Positions 1 through 6,195 of a DNA stretch of 11,157 nt are shown one piece after another. The first letter of the stretch is position 1; the number at the start of each line of letters is the position of its first letter. Position numbers and translations under genes: made by a program. The stretch is from an uncultured Lachnospiraceae bacterium (GTDB taxonomy: Bacteria > Bacillota > Clostridia > Lachnospirales > Lachnospiraceae), in assembly GCA_947174985.1 (NCBI GenBank), contig CAMWLB010000071.1, forward strand, positions 1 through 11,157, in the 5' to 3' direction. The notes under the pieces were generated by a model. That model worked only from the letters and a program-made list of their open reading frames with translations. It was not told the origin of the DNA and did not search any database.

Positions 1-39
1 AACGATTTCGTCTTTATACAAATCTTTCAGTCTGCTCAC
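1..39 (-). CDS. rplE: 50S ribosomal protein L5, N-terminal fragment cut by the window edge
   Basis: Only the first 13 codons are present, reading MSRLKDLYKDEIV, which is the usual beginning of bacterial L5. The start is GTG (complement of 37-39), preceded by a strong AAGGAGG ribosome binding site in the 23-base gap after L24. L5 binds 5S rRNA in the central protuberance of the 50S subunit. Its place directly after L24 is the canonical spc-operon order and supports the call despite the short length. The rest of the gene lies to the left of the window. Confidence 0.9.
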   Translation of the reverse strand, partial: MSRLKDLYKDEIV

Positions 40-62
40 GTTTATTTCCTCCTTGCCTGCTG

Positions 63-374
63 TTAGTCAATCACTTCACCGGTTGATTTGGCAAAACGTA
101 CTTTCTTTCCGTTTTCTACCTTGAAACCGATTCTGGTTGCTTTTCCTTTATGAACGTACATAACGTTGGACAAATCGAGCGGTGCTTCCTTCTGCAGGAT
201 TCCGCCGTTGGGATTTGCCTGTGAAGGCTTTGCATGCTTTGTAATCATGTTTACGCCTTCTACGATAACCTTGTTGTTCTTTCTGTCAATGGCAATAACC
301 TTGCCTTCCTTGCCATTATCCTTACCGGTGATTACTTTAACGGTATCACCCTTTTTGATTTTTAACGTAGCCAT
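63..374 (-). CDS. rplX: 50S ribosomal protein L24
   Basis: This 103-residue protein is full length for L24, an early assembly protein that binds the 5' region of 23S rRNA near the exit tunnel. A KOW motif is visible at about residues 8-34 (KKGDTVKVITGKDNGKEGKV), followed by the typical basic segment with NMITKHAKPSQ and NPNGGI. The ATG is well placed: the L14 stop codon TAA runs directly into GGAGG, giving TAAGGAGGTACTGCATG, so translation is probably coupled to L14. L5 follows after 23 bases. Nothing in the protein is unusual. Confidence 0.98.
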   Translation of the reverse strand: MATLKIKKGDTVKVITGKDNGKEGKVIAIDRKNNKVIVEGVNMITKHAKPSQANPNGGILQKEAPLDLSNVMYVHKGKATRIGFKVENGKKVRFAKSTGEVID

Positions 375-385
375 GCAGTACCTCC

Positions 386-754
386 TTATAATACTTCGGG
401 AGCGAGGGAAACAATTTTCATGAACTGTTTCTCACGAAGCTCTCTAGCTACCGGTCCAAAGATACGAGTTCCTCTCGGTGTCTTGTCATCTTTGATAATT
501 ACGGCAGCATTTTCATCAAATTTGATGTAAGAACCGTCTTTACGGCGTGCGCCTTTCACGGTACGAACGACAACAGCCTTTACCACATCGCCCTTCTTTA
601 CAACGCCGCCTGGTGTTGCATCTTTAACAGAGGCAACTATAATATCGCCAATCTGTGCATATCTTCTTGTTGAGCCGCCCATAACCCTGATGCAGAGAAG
701 TTCCTTGGCGCCTGTGTTATCAGCAACTTTCAGTCTGCTCTCCTGCTGAACCAT
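386..754 (-). CDS. rplN: 50S ribosomal protein L14
   Basis: At 122 residues this is exactly the standard bacterial L14 length. It starts MVQQESRLKVADNTGAKELL, a near-invariant opening, and carries the L14 signature region at about residues 60-90 (AVVVRTVKGARRKDGS, then FDENAAVII). L14 sits on the subunit interface of the 50S, contacting L19 and the 16S rRNA bridge, and is the docking site for the silencing factor RsfS. The ribosome binding site is GGAAGGAG, seven to eight bases before the ATG. It is preceded by a 50-base gap after S17 and followed by an 11-base gap before L24. Confidence 0.99.
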   Translation of the reverse strand: MVQQESRLKVADNTGAKELLCIRVMGGSTRRYAQIGDIIVASVKDATPGGVVKKGDVVKAVVVRTVKGARRKDGSYIKFDENAAVIIKDDKTPRGTRIFGPVARELREKQFMKIVSLAPEVL

Positions 755-804
755 ATTTATTCTCCTTCCAATATAGTAACCGTACGATTATTTCGCGAGC
801 CGAT

Positions 805-1059
805 TTATTTCGCTCTCTCAACGATTTCAACAAGTCTCCATCTTTTATCCTTGGACAAAGGTCTTGTCTCCATTACCTTAACGGTATCGCCGATATTACA
901 TTCGTTGTTCTCATCATGTGCCTTCAGCTTGTAAGTATCCTTTACAATTTTCTTGTAAAGAGGATGCTTTACACGGTTCTCGATAGCAACAACGATTGTC
1001 TTATCCATTTTATTGCTTACCACTTTGCCGGTACGTGTTTTTCTCAAATTTCTTTCCAC
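805..1059 (-). CDS. rpsQ: 30S ribosomal protein S17
   Basis: This 84-residue protein has the OB-fold S17 sequence: MERNLRKTRTGKVVSNKMDK at the N-terminus and the family signature GDTVKVMETRPLSKDKRW at residues 57-74. S17 is a primary assembly protein that binds the 5' domain of 16S rRNA. The start codon is GTG (complement of 1057-1059). It is preceded by AAAGGAG at normal spacing, and the protein aligns from its first residue, so the non-ATG start is secure. The 69-base gap from L29 holds a perfect six-base-pair hairpin (1085-1099). Confidence 0.98.
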   Translation of the reverse strand: MERNLRKTRTGKVVSNKMDKTIVVAIENRVKHPLYKKIVKDTYKLKAHDENNECNIGDTVKVMETRPLSKDKRWRLVEIVERAK

Positions 1060-1084
1060 GGTTAAATCTCCTTTCTGAAATTCC

Positions 1085-1099
1085 GCCCGCCCTGCGGGC
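1085..1099 (-). promoter_or_regulatory. GC-rich stem-loop in the L29-S17 gap
   Basis: The transcript can form a perfect hairpin, GCCCGC-AGG-GCGGGC. Its 3' edge lies 25 bases before the S17 GTG. No U-tract follows, so it is not an intrinsic terminator. A role in processing, mRNA stability or translation is inference. Confidence 0.6.
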
Positions 1100-1128
1100 T
1101 ATCTGAAATGATAAGGAACGCTCCAATA

Positions 1129-1332
1129 TTAAGCATTTGCCTTCTGTGTCATAATGGTCTGGATACGGGCAATGTTCTTTCTTACTTCTTTGATTCTGGC
1201 CGTATTATCCAACTGGTTCGTTGCGTTCTGGAATCTCAAATTGAAAAGTTCTTTTTTAGCAGCGACTAATTCGTTTGCCAATTCTGCTTCTGATTTATTT
1301 CTTAAATCTTCTACATACTTACTCGTTTTCAT
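1129..1332 (-). CDS. rpmC: 50S ribosomal protein L29
   Basis: The 67-residue protein MKTSKYVEDLRNKSEAELAN... is the small two-helix L29, which lies beside the exit tunnel next to L23 and contributes to the docking site for SRP and trigger factor. The same frame is open further upstream, but the start at 1332 is chosen because it gives the normal family length and N-terminus. It also has a ribosome binding site (GGAAGGCGG) inside the end of L16. The first 14 bases of the gene overlap the end of L16 in another frame, so translation is very likely coupled to L16. Confidence 0.97.
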   Translation of the reverse strand: MKTSKYVEDLRNKSEAELANELVAAKKELFNLRFQNATNQLDNTARIKEVRKNIARIQTIMTQKANA

Positions 1333-1759
1333 TTGACACACCGCCTTCCAAATCTGCTTTAGAAACAATCTTACACTTACAAGGGAGTTTGTGCATTGCA
1401 AGACGTAATGCTTCTTTTGCAGCTTCCTCGGGAACTCCTGCGATCTCAAACATTACACGTCCAGGTTTCACAACTGCTACCCAGTATTCCAGGGAACCCT
1501 TACCGGAACCCATACGTGTTTCTGCCGGCTTTGCCGTAACCGGTTTGTCCGGGAAAATCTTGATCCAGACTTTACCGGTACGCTTTGTATAACGTGTCAG
1601 TGCAATACGGGCTGCCTCTATCTGGTTTGACTTAATCCAGCAGGGCTCTGTAGCTACCAGACCGTACTCGCCATAAGTAAGCGTGTTGCCTCTTAAAGCC
1701 TTGCCTGCCATACTGCCACGGAATTGTTTACGACGTTTTACTCTCTTAGGCATTAACAT
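1319..1759 (-). CDS. rplP: 50S ribosomal protein L16
   Basis: The 146-residue protein opens MLMPKRVKRRKQFRGSMAGK. It contains the diagnostic tracts GKVWIKIFPDKPVT (residues 62-75) and RMGSGKGSLEYWVAVVKPG (82-100). L16 organises the A-site region and tRNA passage in the 50S subunit. There are two nearby ATGs (1759 and 1753); the first is preferred because family members usually begin ML-P-KRVK. Only two bases (TT) separate the S3 stop TAG from the ATG, and the binding site GGGAGCGAG lies in the end of S3. The last 14 bases overlap L29. Confidence 0.99.
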   Translation of the reverse strand: MLMPKRVKRRKQFRGSMAGKALRGNTLTYGEYGLVATEPCWIKSNQIEAARIALTRYTKRTGKVWIKIFPDKPVTAKPAETRMGSGKGSLEYWVAVVKPGRVMFEIAGVPEEAAKEALRLAMHKLPCKCKIVSKADLEGGVSNENE

Positions 1760-1761
1760 AA

Positions 1762-2415
1762 CTATTTCTCGCTCCCTTCCTTGTTTTTAGTGGGAAGAAC
1801 TTCGCCTTTGTATATCCATACCTTAACGCCAACCTTGCCGTATGTGGTGTCAGCCTCAGCGAAGCCGTAATCAATATCTGCTCTCAAAGTCTGAAGAGGA
1901 ATCGTTCCCTCGCTGTAAAACTCGGTACGAGCCATATCAGCGCCACCCAGACGTCCTGAGCAGGAGGTCTTGATTCCCAGTGCGCCAGCCTTCATGGTTC
2001 TGCCCATGCAGGATTTCATTGCACGTCTGAAGGATACACGGTTTTCAAGCTGCTGCGCGATATTCTCTGCAACAAGCTGTGCATCCTTGTCGGGTCTCTT
2101 GATTTCCTTGATATCAACAAGAACCTTCTTGTCTGTAAGCTTTGCAAGCTCATTCTTGGTTACTTCGATTTCTGCACCGCCCTTGCCGATTACAACGCCG
2201 GGCTTTGCTGTGTAAATTACAACCTTAACCCTGTCGGATGCTCTTTCAATCTCAATCTTGGAAACACCGGCAGCATATAATTTCTTTTTCAGGTACTTTC
2301 TGATGTTATAATCTTCAACTAAATAGTCAGCGAATTCTGCTTCAGCGTACCATTTGGAATCCCAATCTTTAATAACACCGACTCTAAGGCCGTGAGGATT
2401 AACTTTCTGTCCCAT
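1762..2415 (-). CDS. rpsC: 30S ribosomal protein S3
   Basis: This is a full-length 217-residue S3, starting MGQKVNPHGLRVGVIKDWDS. The type 2 KH RNA-binding domain carries GVVIGKGGAEIE at residues 73-84, with the GKGG loop at 77-80. The basic residues lining the mRNA entry channel, implicated in the ribosome's mRNA helicase activity, appear in SFRRAMK (R130, R131, K134). The C-terminal domain ends with GVKVWIYKGEVLP. S3 acts with S4 and S5 at mRNA entry on the 30S head. The gene follows L22 by 22 bases with a GGAAGGGAG binding site and runs almost directly into L16. Confidence 0.99.
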   Translation of the reverse strand: MGQKVNPHGLRVGVIKDWDSKWYAEAEFADYLVEDYNIRKYLKKKLYAAGVSKIEIERASDRVKVVIYTAKPGVVIGKGGAEIEVTKNELAKLTDKKVLVDIKEIKRPDKDAQLVAENIAQQLENRVSFRRAMKSCMGRTMKAGALGIKTSCSGRLGGADMARTEFYSEGTIPLQTLRADIDYGFAEADTTYGKVGVKVWIYKGEVLPTKNKEGSEK

Positions 2416-2437
2416 AAATACTAAGCTCCCTTCCTTC

Positions 2438-2827
2438 CTACTTCTTCTCGTCCAAAACGATGGTAATGTGGCTCATCTGCTTTTCAATCCTGTAAGCCCG
2501 GCCCTGTGCCCTGGGTCTTACTCTCTTCATTGTAGGTCCTTTGTTTGCAAAGCACTCTGCAATATATAGGTTTGAAGGATTGAGGCCGTTGTTATTCTCA
2601 GCATTCGCAATTGCTGACTCTAACAGCTTCTTTATAACGCCGGAAGCATATCTGGGATTGTAGGTCAGAACTGCAAGCGCAGTCTGTACATCCTTGCCTC
2701 TGATGGCATCCAGTACGAAACATGCCTTCTGAACAGAAACCCTTGCGTAAGATAACTTTGCAGAAGGTCTTGTATCTTTCTGAGCATTTCTTTCTCTCTT
2801 AATTTGACTTCTATGTCCTTTAGCCAT
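2438..2827 (-). CDS. rplV: 50S ribosomal protein L22
   Basis: At 129 residues this L22 is longer than the roughly 110-residue enterobacterial form. The difference is a basic N-terminal extension of about 18-20 residues before the conserved core (KLSYARVSVQKACFVLDAIR). Such extensions occur in clostridial L22, as far as I recall. The core includes LESAIANAENNNGL (69-82) and the long beta-hairpin MKRVRPRAQGR (100-110), whose tip lines the exit tunnel and is where macrolide resistance changes arise in other bacteria. The start has a strong GGAGG. The gap from S19 carries a small hairpin. Confidence 0.98.
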   Translation of the reverse strand: MAKGHRSQIKRERNAQKDTRPSAKLSYARVSVQKACFVLDAIRGKDVQTALAVLTYNPRYASGVIKKLLESAIANAENNNGLNPSNLYIAECFANKGPTMKRVRPRAQGRAYRIEKQMSHITIVLDEKK

Positions 2828-2856
2828 AGAATTGTCCTCCTTTCAACTTGTCGTTC

Positions 2857-2867
2857 GGGCAGCGCCC
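2857..2867 (-). promoter_or_regulatory. Short GC stem-loop in the S19-L22 gap
   Basis: The transcript reads GGGC-GCT-GCCC, a four-base-pair stem with a three-base loop, ending 29 bases before the L22 ATG. It is weak alone. It is noted because its position matches the stronger hairpins in three other gaps and it shares the ten bases AGGGCGCTGC with the L23-L2 hairpin. Confidence 0.4.
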
Positions 2868-2879
2868 TAAACTCTCCGT

Positions 2880-3161
2880 TTATCTTACCTTGGATTTCTT
2901 TTCGTCTTTTCCATGTCCCCTGAAGGTTCTGGTTGCGACAAACTCACCAAGCTTGTGTCCTACCATATCTTCTGTTACATATACAGGAACGTGCTTTCTG
3001 CCGTCATGTACTGCAAATGTATGACCCACAAAAGAGGGGAATATTGTAGAGCGGCGGGACCAGGTTTTGATAACCTGCTTCTGTCCCGATGCATTCATGG
3101 CGTCTACCTTTTTCAGTAAGCTTGTGTCAGCGAACGGTCCTTTTTTCAGTGATCTAGACAT
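2880..3161 (-). CDS. rpsS: 30S ribosomal protein S19
   Basis: The 93-residue sequence MSRSLKKGPFADTSLLKKVD... is a standard S19, with the family signature GHKLGEFVATRTFRGHG at residues 68-84. S19 sits at the top of the 30S head, pairs with S13 and touches the A-site tRNA and the central protuberance of the 50S. The ATG follows L2 by 16 bases with AAGGAGG in between, so the two genes are probably translated together. The protein shows nothing unusual. Confidence 0.99.
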   Translation of the reverse strand: MSRSLKKGPFADTSLLKKVDAMNASGQKQVIKTWSRRSTIFPSFVGHTFAVHDGRKHVPVYVTEDMVGHKLGEFVATRTFRGHGKDEKKSKVR

Positions 3162-3177
3162 TGTCTTTCCTCCTTAA

Positions 3178-4020
3178 CTATTTGATAGCCTTGCCGTCTC
3201 TTCTTCTCACAATCAGCTTATTGGACTTGTTTTTCTTCTTACGAGTCTTCAAGCCGAGTGCGGGCTTGCCCCAAGGTGTGCTGGGACCCGGACGTCCGAT
3301 ACCGGTCTTGCCTTCACCACCGCCATGAGGATGGTCGTTGGGGTTCATAACGGAACCACGGACTGTAGGACGAATACCCATATGGCGCTTACGTCCTGCT
3401 TTACCGATATTAATCAGATTGTGGTCAGCATTGCCTACAACACCTACTGTTGCCCTGCATACCAGAGGAACCATTCTCATTTCGCCGGAAGGAAGTCTCA
3501 GTGTAGCGTACTTTCCTTCTTTTGCCATGAGCTGTGCGCTGTTGCCTGCAGAACGAACGAGCTGTCCGCCTCTGCCGGGATATAATTCAATATTGTGTAA
3601 CTGGGTACCTACCGGAATCTCGGATAAGGGAAGGCAGTTGCCTACTCTTACTTCCGCTGTGGCGCCGTTCATTACCTTCATGCCGTCTGTCAGGCCTTCG
3701 GGTGCAAGAATGTATGCCTTCTGTCCGTCTGCATAACAGATTAACGCGATGTTCGCTGTTCTGTTAGGGTCATACTCAATACCAATTACAGTTGCGGGAA
3801 TACCGTCTTTGTTTCTCTTGAAATCAATGATTCTGTACTTTCTTCTGGAACCGCCTCCGCGGTGTCTTACGGTAATCTTACCCTGATTGTTACGGCCGGA
3901 ATTCTTTGCCAATGATACGCAAAGGGATTTCTCAGGAGTCTTCTTTGTAATCTCAGAGAAATCAGATCCCGTCATATTTCTTCTGGAAGGTGTATATGGG
4001 TTATATGTCTTAATTCCCAT
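3178..4020 (-). CDS. rplB: 50S ribosomal protein L2
   Basis: This is a full-length 280-residue L2. Early landmarks are MGIKTYNPYTPSRRNMTGSD and the RNA-binding stretch RHRGGGSRRKYRIIDFKR (52-69). The C-terminal DHPHGGGEGKTGIGRPGP (229-246) includes H230, which corresponds to the histidine near the peptidyl transferase centre (E. coli His229). L2 is a primary 23S-binding protein needed for subunit joining and peptidyl transfer. AAAGGAG precedes the ATG. The 79-base gap upstream is one of the widest in the operon and contains two stem-loops (4050-4065 and 4093-4111). Confidence 0.99.
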   Translation of the reverse strand: MGIKTYNPYTPSRRNMTGSDFSEITKKTPEKSLCVSLAKNSGRNNQGKITVRHRGGGSRRKYRIIDFKRNKDGIPATVIGIEYDPNRTANIALICYADGQKAYILAPEGLTDGMKVMNGATAEVRVGNCLPLSEIPVGTQLHNIELYPGRGGQLVRSAGNSAQLMAKEGKYATLRLPSGEMRMVPLVCRATVGVVGNADHNLINIGKAGRKRHMGIRPTVRGSVMNPNDHPHGGGEGKTGIGRPGPSTPWGKPALGLKTRKKKNKSNKLIVRRRDGKAIK

Positions 4021-4049
4021 TGTTGTATCTCCTTTACTTGTGATTATTT

Positions 4050-4065
4050 GCGCAGCGCCCTGCGC
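4050..4065 (-). promoter_or_regulatory. GC-rich stem-loop in the L23-L2 gap
   Basis: A perfect six-base-pair stem, GCGCAG-GGCG-CTGCGC, ends 29 bases before the L2 ATG. The following bases are AAATAATCAC with no U-tract, so it is not a standard terminator. It is one of the four similarly placed hairpins of this operon. Confidence 0.6.
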
Positions 4066-4092
4066 CGCATACCTTAACCTGCCGGATATTCA

Positions 4093-4111
4093 GCCGATTT
4101 TATAAACCGGC
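4093..4111 (-). promoter_or_regulatory. Stem-loop spanning the L23 stop codon
   Basis: The transcript GCCGGTTTATAAAATCGGC folds to eight pairs, including one G-U, around a three-base loop; the L23 TAA falls inside it. An alternative six-pair stem (TGCCGG with CCGGCA, 4080-4112) would compete. Translating ribosomes would unfold it, so any role would depend on L23 termination. This is structure only; the function is unknown. Confidence 0.45.
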
Positions 4112-4399
4112 AAAAATCTCGATATCCTTGCTGTCGTCCGTGAGCTGTACGATGGCTTTTTTGGTCTTGGCAGTCTTTCCATAGGTCATGCCGCGTCTCT
4201 TGGTCTTGCCTTCGCAGTTCATGGTGTTTACTTTCTTCACCTTGGCGCCGTCGAACATCTTTTCAACAGCTTCCTTGATCTGTGACTTATTTGCTTCCGG
4301 ATGAACCAGAAAAGTATATTTCTTCTCACCCATACCAGCCATACTCTTTTCAGTGATAACCGGTTTGAGGATTACGTCATAATATTTAATGTCCGCCAT
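4100..4399 (-). CDS. rplW: 50S ribosomal protein L23
   Basis: The 99-residue protein starts MADIKYYDVILKPVITEKSM, the usual L23 opening. It has the extended loop rich in Lys and Arg (GKTKRRGMTYGKTAKTKKA, 64-82). L23 sits at the exit-tunnel rim and is the main docking point for trigger factor and SRP. An upstream in-frame ATG at 4426 exists, but 4399 is chosen: it matches the family start and has GAGGAGGT at correct spacing inside the L4 gene. The start overlaps the end of L4 by 14 bases, which implies translational coupling. Confidence 0.98.
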   Translation of the reverse strand: MADIKYYDVILKPVITEKSMAGMGEKKYTFLVHPEANKSQIKEAVEKMFDGAKVKKVNTMNCEGKTKRRGMTYGKTAKTKKAIVQLTDDSKDIEIFAGL

Positions 4400-5036
4400 T
4401 ACCGTATACCTCCTCAATCTTTTCAACAGCAGCCTTGGTTATCACCAGCTTGTCAGCGTTCACCACGTCATATACGTTGATGGTGTTTGTCATCGCCGTC
4501 TTCACCTCAGGAAGATTCCTTGCGGAAAGAACCACGGTTTTGTAACGGTCGTCAGTGATATTATCCTTTGATAACACAACCAGTGCTTTGCCTGCGTTCA
4601 GGTTATCCATAACTGCCTTAAACTTTTTGGTCTTGATTTCATCAAACTGCAGCTCGTCAACCACGATAAGCTTGTTGTCATTCACTTTGCTGGTCAGCGC
4701 AGATGTCAACGCAGCTCTCTTTTCTTTCTTGTTTAACTTGAAAGAATAATCTCTCGGTACGGGAGCGAATACCACGCCGCCGCCCTTCCACTGCGGTGCT
4801 CTGATGGAACCCTGTCTTGCATGACCGGTTCCTTTCTGTCTCCAGGGCTTTCTTCCGCCGCCGGATACCTCGGAACGAGTCTTTGCCTTCTGTGTTCCCT
4901 GACGTTTATTTGCAAGGTGCTGTACGACTGCCATGTGAACTAAATGCTCATTTATCTTGGCGCCGAAAACGGCATCGCTCAACTCGATTGTGCCGACTTC
5001 CTTGCCTTCCATGTTAAAAACAGATACGTTTGCCAT
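4386..5036 (-). CDS. rplD: 50S ribosomal protein L4
   Basis: This 216-residue L4 has the conserved tunnel loop GRKPWRQKGTGHARQGSIR at residues 61-79, the region that contacts macrolides, followed by APQWKGGGVVFAP. The C-terminal globular part includes NARNLP-like SARNLPEV and the VYDVVNADKLVIT stretch. L4 is an early 23S-binding protein. In gammaproteobacteria it also represses the S10 operon by binding the S10 leader; whether that holds here is unknown, but this operon does carry a long structured leader. GGAGG lies 11 bases before the ATG. The gene ends in EEVYGNGGH, whose codons include the L23 binding site and start. Confidence 0.99.
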   Translation of the reverse strand: MANVSVFNMEGKEVGTIELSDAVFGAKINEHLVHMAVVQHLANKRQGTQKAKTRSEVSGGGRKPWRQKGTGHARQGSIRAPQWKGGGVVFAPVPRDYSFKLNKKEKRAALTSALTSKVNDNKLIVVDELQFDEIKTKKFKAVMDNLNAGKALVVLSKDNITDDRYKTVVLSARNLPEVKTAMTNTINVYDVVNADKLVITKAAVEKIEEVYGNGGH

Positions 5037-5069
5037 CTCTGTTAAGTCCTCCTTTCATCTAGACCCGTG

Positions 5070-5753
5070 TTAAGCTTCCACCTTAACGGTTTCTTTGATT
5101 GTCACTAAAGCCTTCTTAGGTCCGGGTACCGCACCTTTTACTAAAAGTAAGTTTTTCTCAGCATCCACTCTTACTACTTCCAGATTCTGAACCGTTACTT
5201 TTACGCAGCCCATATGTCCGGGCATTCCTTTTCCCTTAAACACGCGGCTGGGAGAGGAGCAGGCGCCGTTGGAACCCTGATGACGATGGAATTTGGAGCC
5301 GTGCGCCATAGGTCCTCTGTGCTGTCCGAATCTCTTGATAGCACCCTGGAATCCTTTACCCTTTGAAATAGCGGAAGCGTCCACCTTGTCGCCCGCGGCA
5401 AAGATATCTGCCTTAATCTCTGCGCCAAGTGTATATTCCTCTGCGTTTTCAAACTTAAATTCCCTGAGATATCTCTTGGATGTCACGCCGGCTTTCTTGA
5501 AATGTCCCTGCAGAGCCTTGGGTGTGCCATGTGCATGGATAATCTCTTTTTTGCCGCTTGCATCCTTGTTGATAATTCTGTCCTTCTTATCAACGAAGCC
5601 TACCTGTACAGCGCTGTAACCGTCATTCTCAACCGTCTTAACCTGCGTTACCACACAGGGACCTGCCTGAAGTACCGTTACAGGAACAAGTACGCCGTCT
5701 TCATTGAAGATTTGAGTCATTCCGACTTTTGTTGCCAAAATTGCTTTTTTCAT
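5070..5753 (-). CDS. rplC: 50S ribosomal protein L3
   Basis: The 227-residue protein MKKAILATKVGMTQIFNEDG... is L3, an assembly initiator whose central extension reaches the peptidyl transferase centre. Conserved parts are KGKGFQGAIKRFGQHRGPMAH (split around residues 131-151), SRVFKGKGMPGHMG (169-182) and DAEKNLLLVKGAVPGPKK (197-214). It is somewhat longer than the roughly 209 residues of E. coli L3. The glutamine methylated by PrmB in E. coli lies in GQNQTPGKVF; the matching segment here reads GACSSPSRVF, so that modification site appears to be absent. CAGGAGG precedes the ATG. Confidence 0.99.
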   Translation of the reverse strand: MKKAILATKVGMTQIFNEDGVLVPVTVLQAGPCVVTQVKTVENDGYSAVQVGFVDKKDRIINKDASGKKEIIHAHGTPKALQGHFKKAGVTSKRYLREFKFENAEEYTLGAEIKADIFAAGDKVDASAISKGKGFQGAIKRFGQHRGPMAHGSKFHRHQGSNGACSSPSRVFKGKGMPGHMGCVKVTVQNLEVVRVDAEKNLLLVKGAVPGPKKALVTIKETVKVEA

Positions 5754-5779
5754 GTTTTCCTCCTGTTTATTCTACAGCG

Positions 5780-5796
5780 GGACGCAAAACGCGTCC
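5780..5796 (-). promoter_or_regulatory. Stem-loop in the S10-L3 gap
   Basis: A perfect six-base-pair stem, GGACGC-GTTTT-GCGTCC, ends 26 bases before the L3 ATG. It is followed by CGCTGTAGAATAAACAGGAGG with no U-tract. It occupies the 82-base gap between S10 and L3. Confidence 0.6.
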
Positions 5797-5835
5797 ATAC
5801 TAGTAGGGGATATTGTTTGGTCTTATCAAGAGAAA

Positions 5836-6156
5836 TTATTTGGTTTTCATCTTGATATCAATGTAAACGCCCGCAGGCATTTCCAATCTCTGCAACGCAT
5901 CAACCGTCTTCTGGGTCGGTGCAATGATATCAATCAGTCTCTTGTGGGTTCTCTGCTCGAACTGCTCGCGGGAATCCTTGTACTTATGCACTGCCCTTAA
6001 GATAGTAACCACTTCCTTCTTGGTGGGAAGGGGTACCGGTCCGCTCACCTGAGAACCGTTCTTCTTAACTGTTTCGATGATTTTCTTGGCAGATGCATCA
6101 ACCAACTGATGATCATAAGCTTTCAGTGTAATTCTCATTACTTGACTTGTTGCCAT
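5836..6156 (-). CDS. rpsJ: 30S ribosomal protein S10
   Basis: This 106-residue S10 opens the operon. It reads MATSQVMRITLKAYDHQLVD and contains GPVPLPTKKEVVTILR (39-54) and the 16S-contacting loop RAVHKYKDSREQFEQRTHKR (54-73). The loop is the region where S10 changes affect tetracycline-class susceptibility in other bacteria. S10 also acts as NusE in transcription antitermination. The ATG follows GGAGG by 11 bases, a long spacing filled by CGACTTTTTTT. The gene is preceded by about 260 bases of leader with extensive predicted structure, so this start is probably the control point for the operon. Confidence 0.99.
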   Translation of the reverse strand: MATSQVMRITLKAYDHQLVDASAKKIIETVKKNGSQVSGPVPLPTKKEVVTILRAVHKYKDSREQFEQRTHKRLIDIIAPTQKTVDALQRLEMPAGVYIDIKMKTK

Positions 6157-6159
6157 AAA

Positions 6160-6185
6160 AAAAGTCGCCTCCTTTTCGCACTTTT
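6160..6185 (-). promoter_or_regulatory. Stem-loop presenting the S10 Shine-Dalgarno
   Basis: Reading the transcript, AAAAGT pairs with ACTTTT and an inner CG pairs with CG across one bulged G. The loop AAAAGGAGG carries the ribosome binding site. The 3' arm merges into seven U residues that abut the ATG. The stem is AU-rich and weak, so it may be marginal unless a protein or a neighbouring helix stabilises it. It also has a terminator-like outline. Confidence 0.4.
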
Positions 6186-6195
6186 ACTTTAAGTA

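Noticed and set aside
755..804. A fifth intergenic hairpin in the S17-L14 gap
   Set aside because: Only three-pair stems and short palindromes (TCGCGA, CGTACG) are present, with nothing comparable to the other four gaps.
3338..3736. Plus-strand 132-codon open frame inside the L2 gene
   Set aside because: It is antisense to a certain L2 coding region, has no ribosome binding site, and its translation resembles no family. Open antisense frames are common opposite conserved ribosomal genes.
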